This document shows positions 63,720 through 64,000 of a stretch of 64,000 nucleotides of DNA, in pieces. The DNA is from OPU3-GD-OMZ sp964515235. Its GTDB lineage: Bacteria; Pseudomonadota; Gammaproteobacteria; Methylococcales; Methylomonadaceae. The notes beneath the pieces were generated by a model. It worked only from the letters and a program-made list of their open reading frames with translations. It searched no databases and was not told the DNA's origin. The stretch is taken from the NCBI GenBank assembly GCA_964515235.1, contig CAZEVO010000005.1, positions 1-64,000 of the forward strand, written 5' to 3'. Within the stretch, counting starts at the first letter, position 1. Each line of letters begins with the position of its first letter. A program made the position numbers and the translations under genes.

Positions 63720-64000
63720 TCAATCAATAATACTCACCTCATCGTCACAGGTTATTTTTCCTGCATTTAACACTTCAGCATAAACACCGACATGCGCACC
63801 ATTGTGTTGTGCAGCTGTCCGTAAAATATTAGTGTCTTTAGGCAAGTCACCTTGTGATACGGTGGTCATAACACATCGCGGACACAAATCTGTTATTTTC
63901 AATTGAACTTCATTCCCTATCTTAAGGGTTTTACCTACCCAATCGTTCTCAACAAAACCAGATTGATCTGTATTAAGGATGATATTAGGCCGGAAACGAC
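63720..64000 (-). CDS. MOSC-domain protein, C-terminal part (cut by window edge)
   Basis: The frame runs open from the stop near 63720 to the end of the window, so the 5' part lies beyond 64000. Seen: RFRPNIILNT and ITDLCPRCVMTTVSQGD, with the conserved cysteine of CPRCVM and GVYAEVLNAG, matching the MOSC domain end of YcbX-type oxidoreductases that bind a molybdenum cofactor. The N-terminal beta-barrel and its start are not visible. A YcbX/2Fe-2S version cannot be distinguished. Confidence 0.85.
   Translation of the reverse strand, partial: RFRPNIILNTDQSGFVENDWVGKTLKIGNEVQLKITDLCPRCVMTTVSQGDLPKDTNILRTAAQHNGAHVGVYAEVLNAGKITCDDEVSIID

Overview
The window reads as a stretch of core chromosome from an AT-rich (roughly 40% G+C by eye) gammaproteobacterium. 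The gene orders are typical of that class: tyrS/M23 peptidase/anmK/erpA/argC, tRNA-fMet-rimP-nusA-infB-rbfA-truB-rpsO-pnp, nrdR-ribD-ribE-ribBX-ribH-nusB-thiL-pgpA, truA-trpFBA-accD-folC-dedD-cvpA-purF-metZ, and aceE-aceF. The lifestyle marker is a lanthanide-type methanol dehydrogenase (xoxF) followed by xoxJ, so the organism probably oxidises methanol (a Methylophaga-like methylotroph is a reasonable guess, not proven). I see no insertion sequences, prophage genes, CRISPR arrays or integration scars. Gene density is high and nearly all genes are intact.

Layout. 1-4.3 kb: TyrZ-type tyrosyl-tRNA synthetase facing away from a murein endopeptidase and anhydro-MurNAc kinase, then erpA. 4.3-8.4 kb: argC, tsaB and a YoaA/DinG helicase on the minus strand, with a 470-bp gap between argC and tsaB that I cannot explain. 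8.4-11.5 kb: xoxF and xoxJ on the plus strand, with a distinctive upstream region and strong terminators. 11.5-20.3 kb: the translation/RNA operon, headed by initiator tRNA. 20.4-26.1 kb: riboflavin, nusB, thiamine and phospholipid genes headed by nrdR. 26.1-27.1 kb: a class II aldolase-like protein and a glutaredoxin. 27.1-43.6 kb: methionine, purine, folate, fatty-acid and tryptophan genes, truA, an L,D-transpeptidase-fold protein, rlmD, cysM and purL. 43.6-48.9 kb: a short BamC, dapA, trhO, a GST and ettA. 49.3-52.4 kb: a second-type EF-G and a tusDC pair. 52.5-57.2 kb: pyruvate dehydrogenase E2 and E1 and a rubredoxin. 57.3-64 kb: a BepA-like protease, a YdbL/YdbH-type envelope pair, a GNAT enzyme, a DUF3422 membrane protein and the C-terminal end of a MOSC-domain protein cut by the window edge.

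How it fits together. Several genes serve the cell envelope (M23 endopeptidase, AnmK, BamC, BepA-like protease, YdbH/YdbL, L,D-transpeptidase fold, PgpA). Others form a translation-control set (rimP-pnp operon, EF-G2, EttA, TrhO, TusCD, TsaB, TruA, TruB, RlmD). No clearly new multi-gene system is visible. The most notable items are the XoxF/XoxJ locus with its candidate operator and no cytochrome xoxG or mxa partner in view, the RibBX protein whose cyclohydrolase half has lost its zinc cysteines, a lipoprotein-DUF1318 protein beside YdbH with no separate YnbE, a TusDC pair lacking TusB, and a signal-less L,D-transpeptidase-fold protein.
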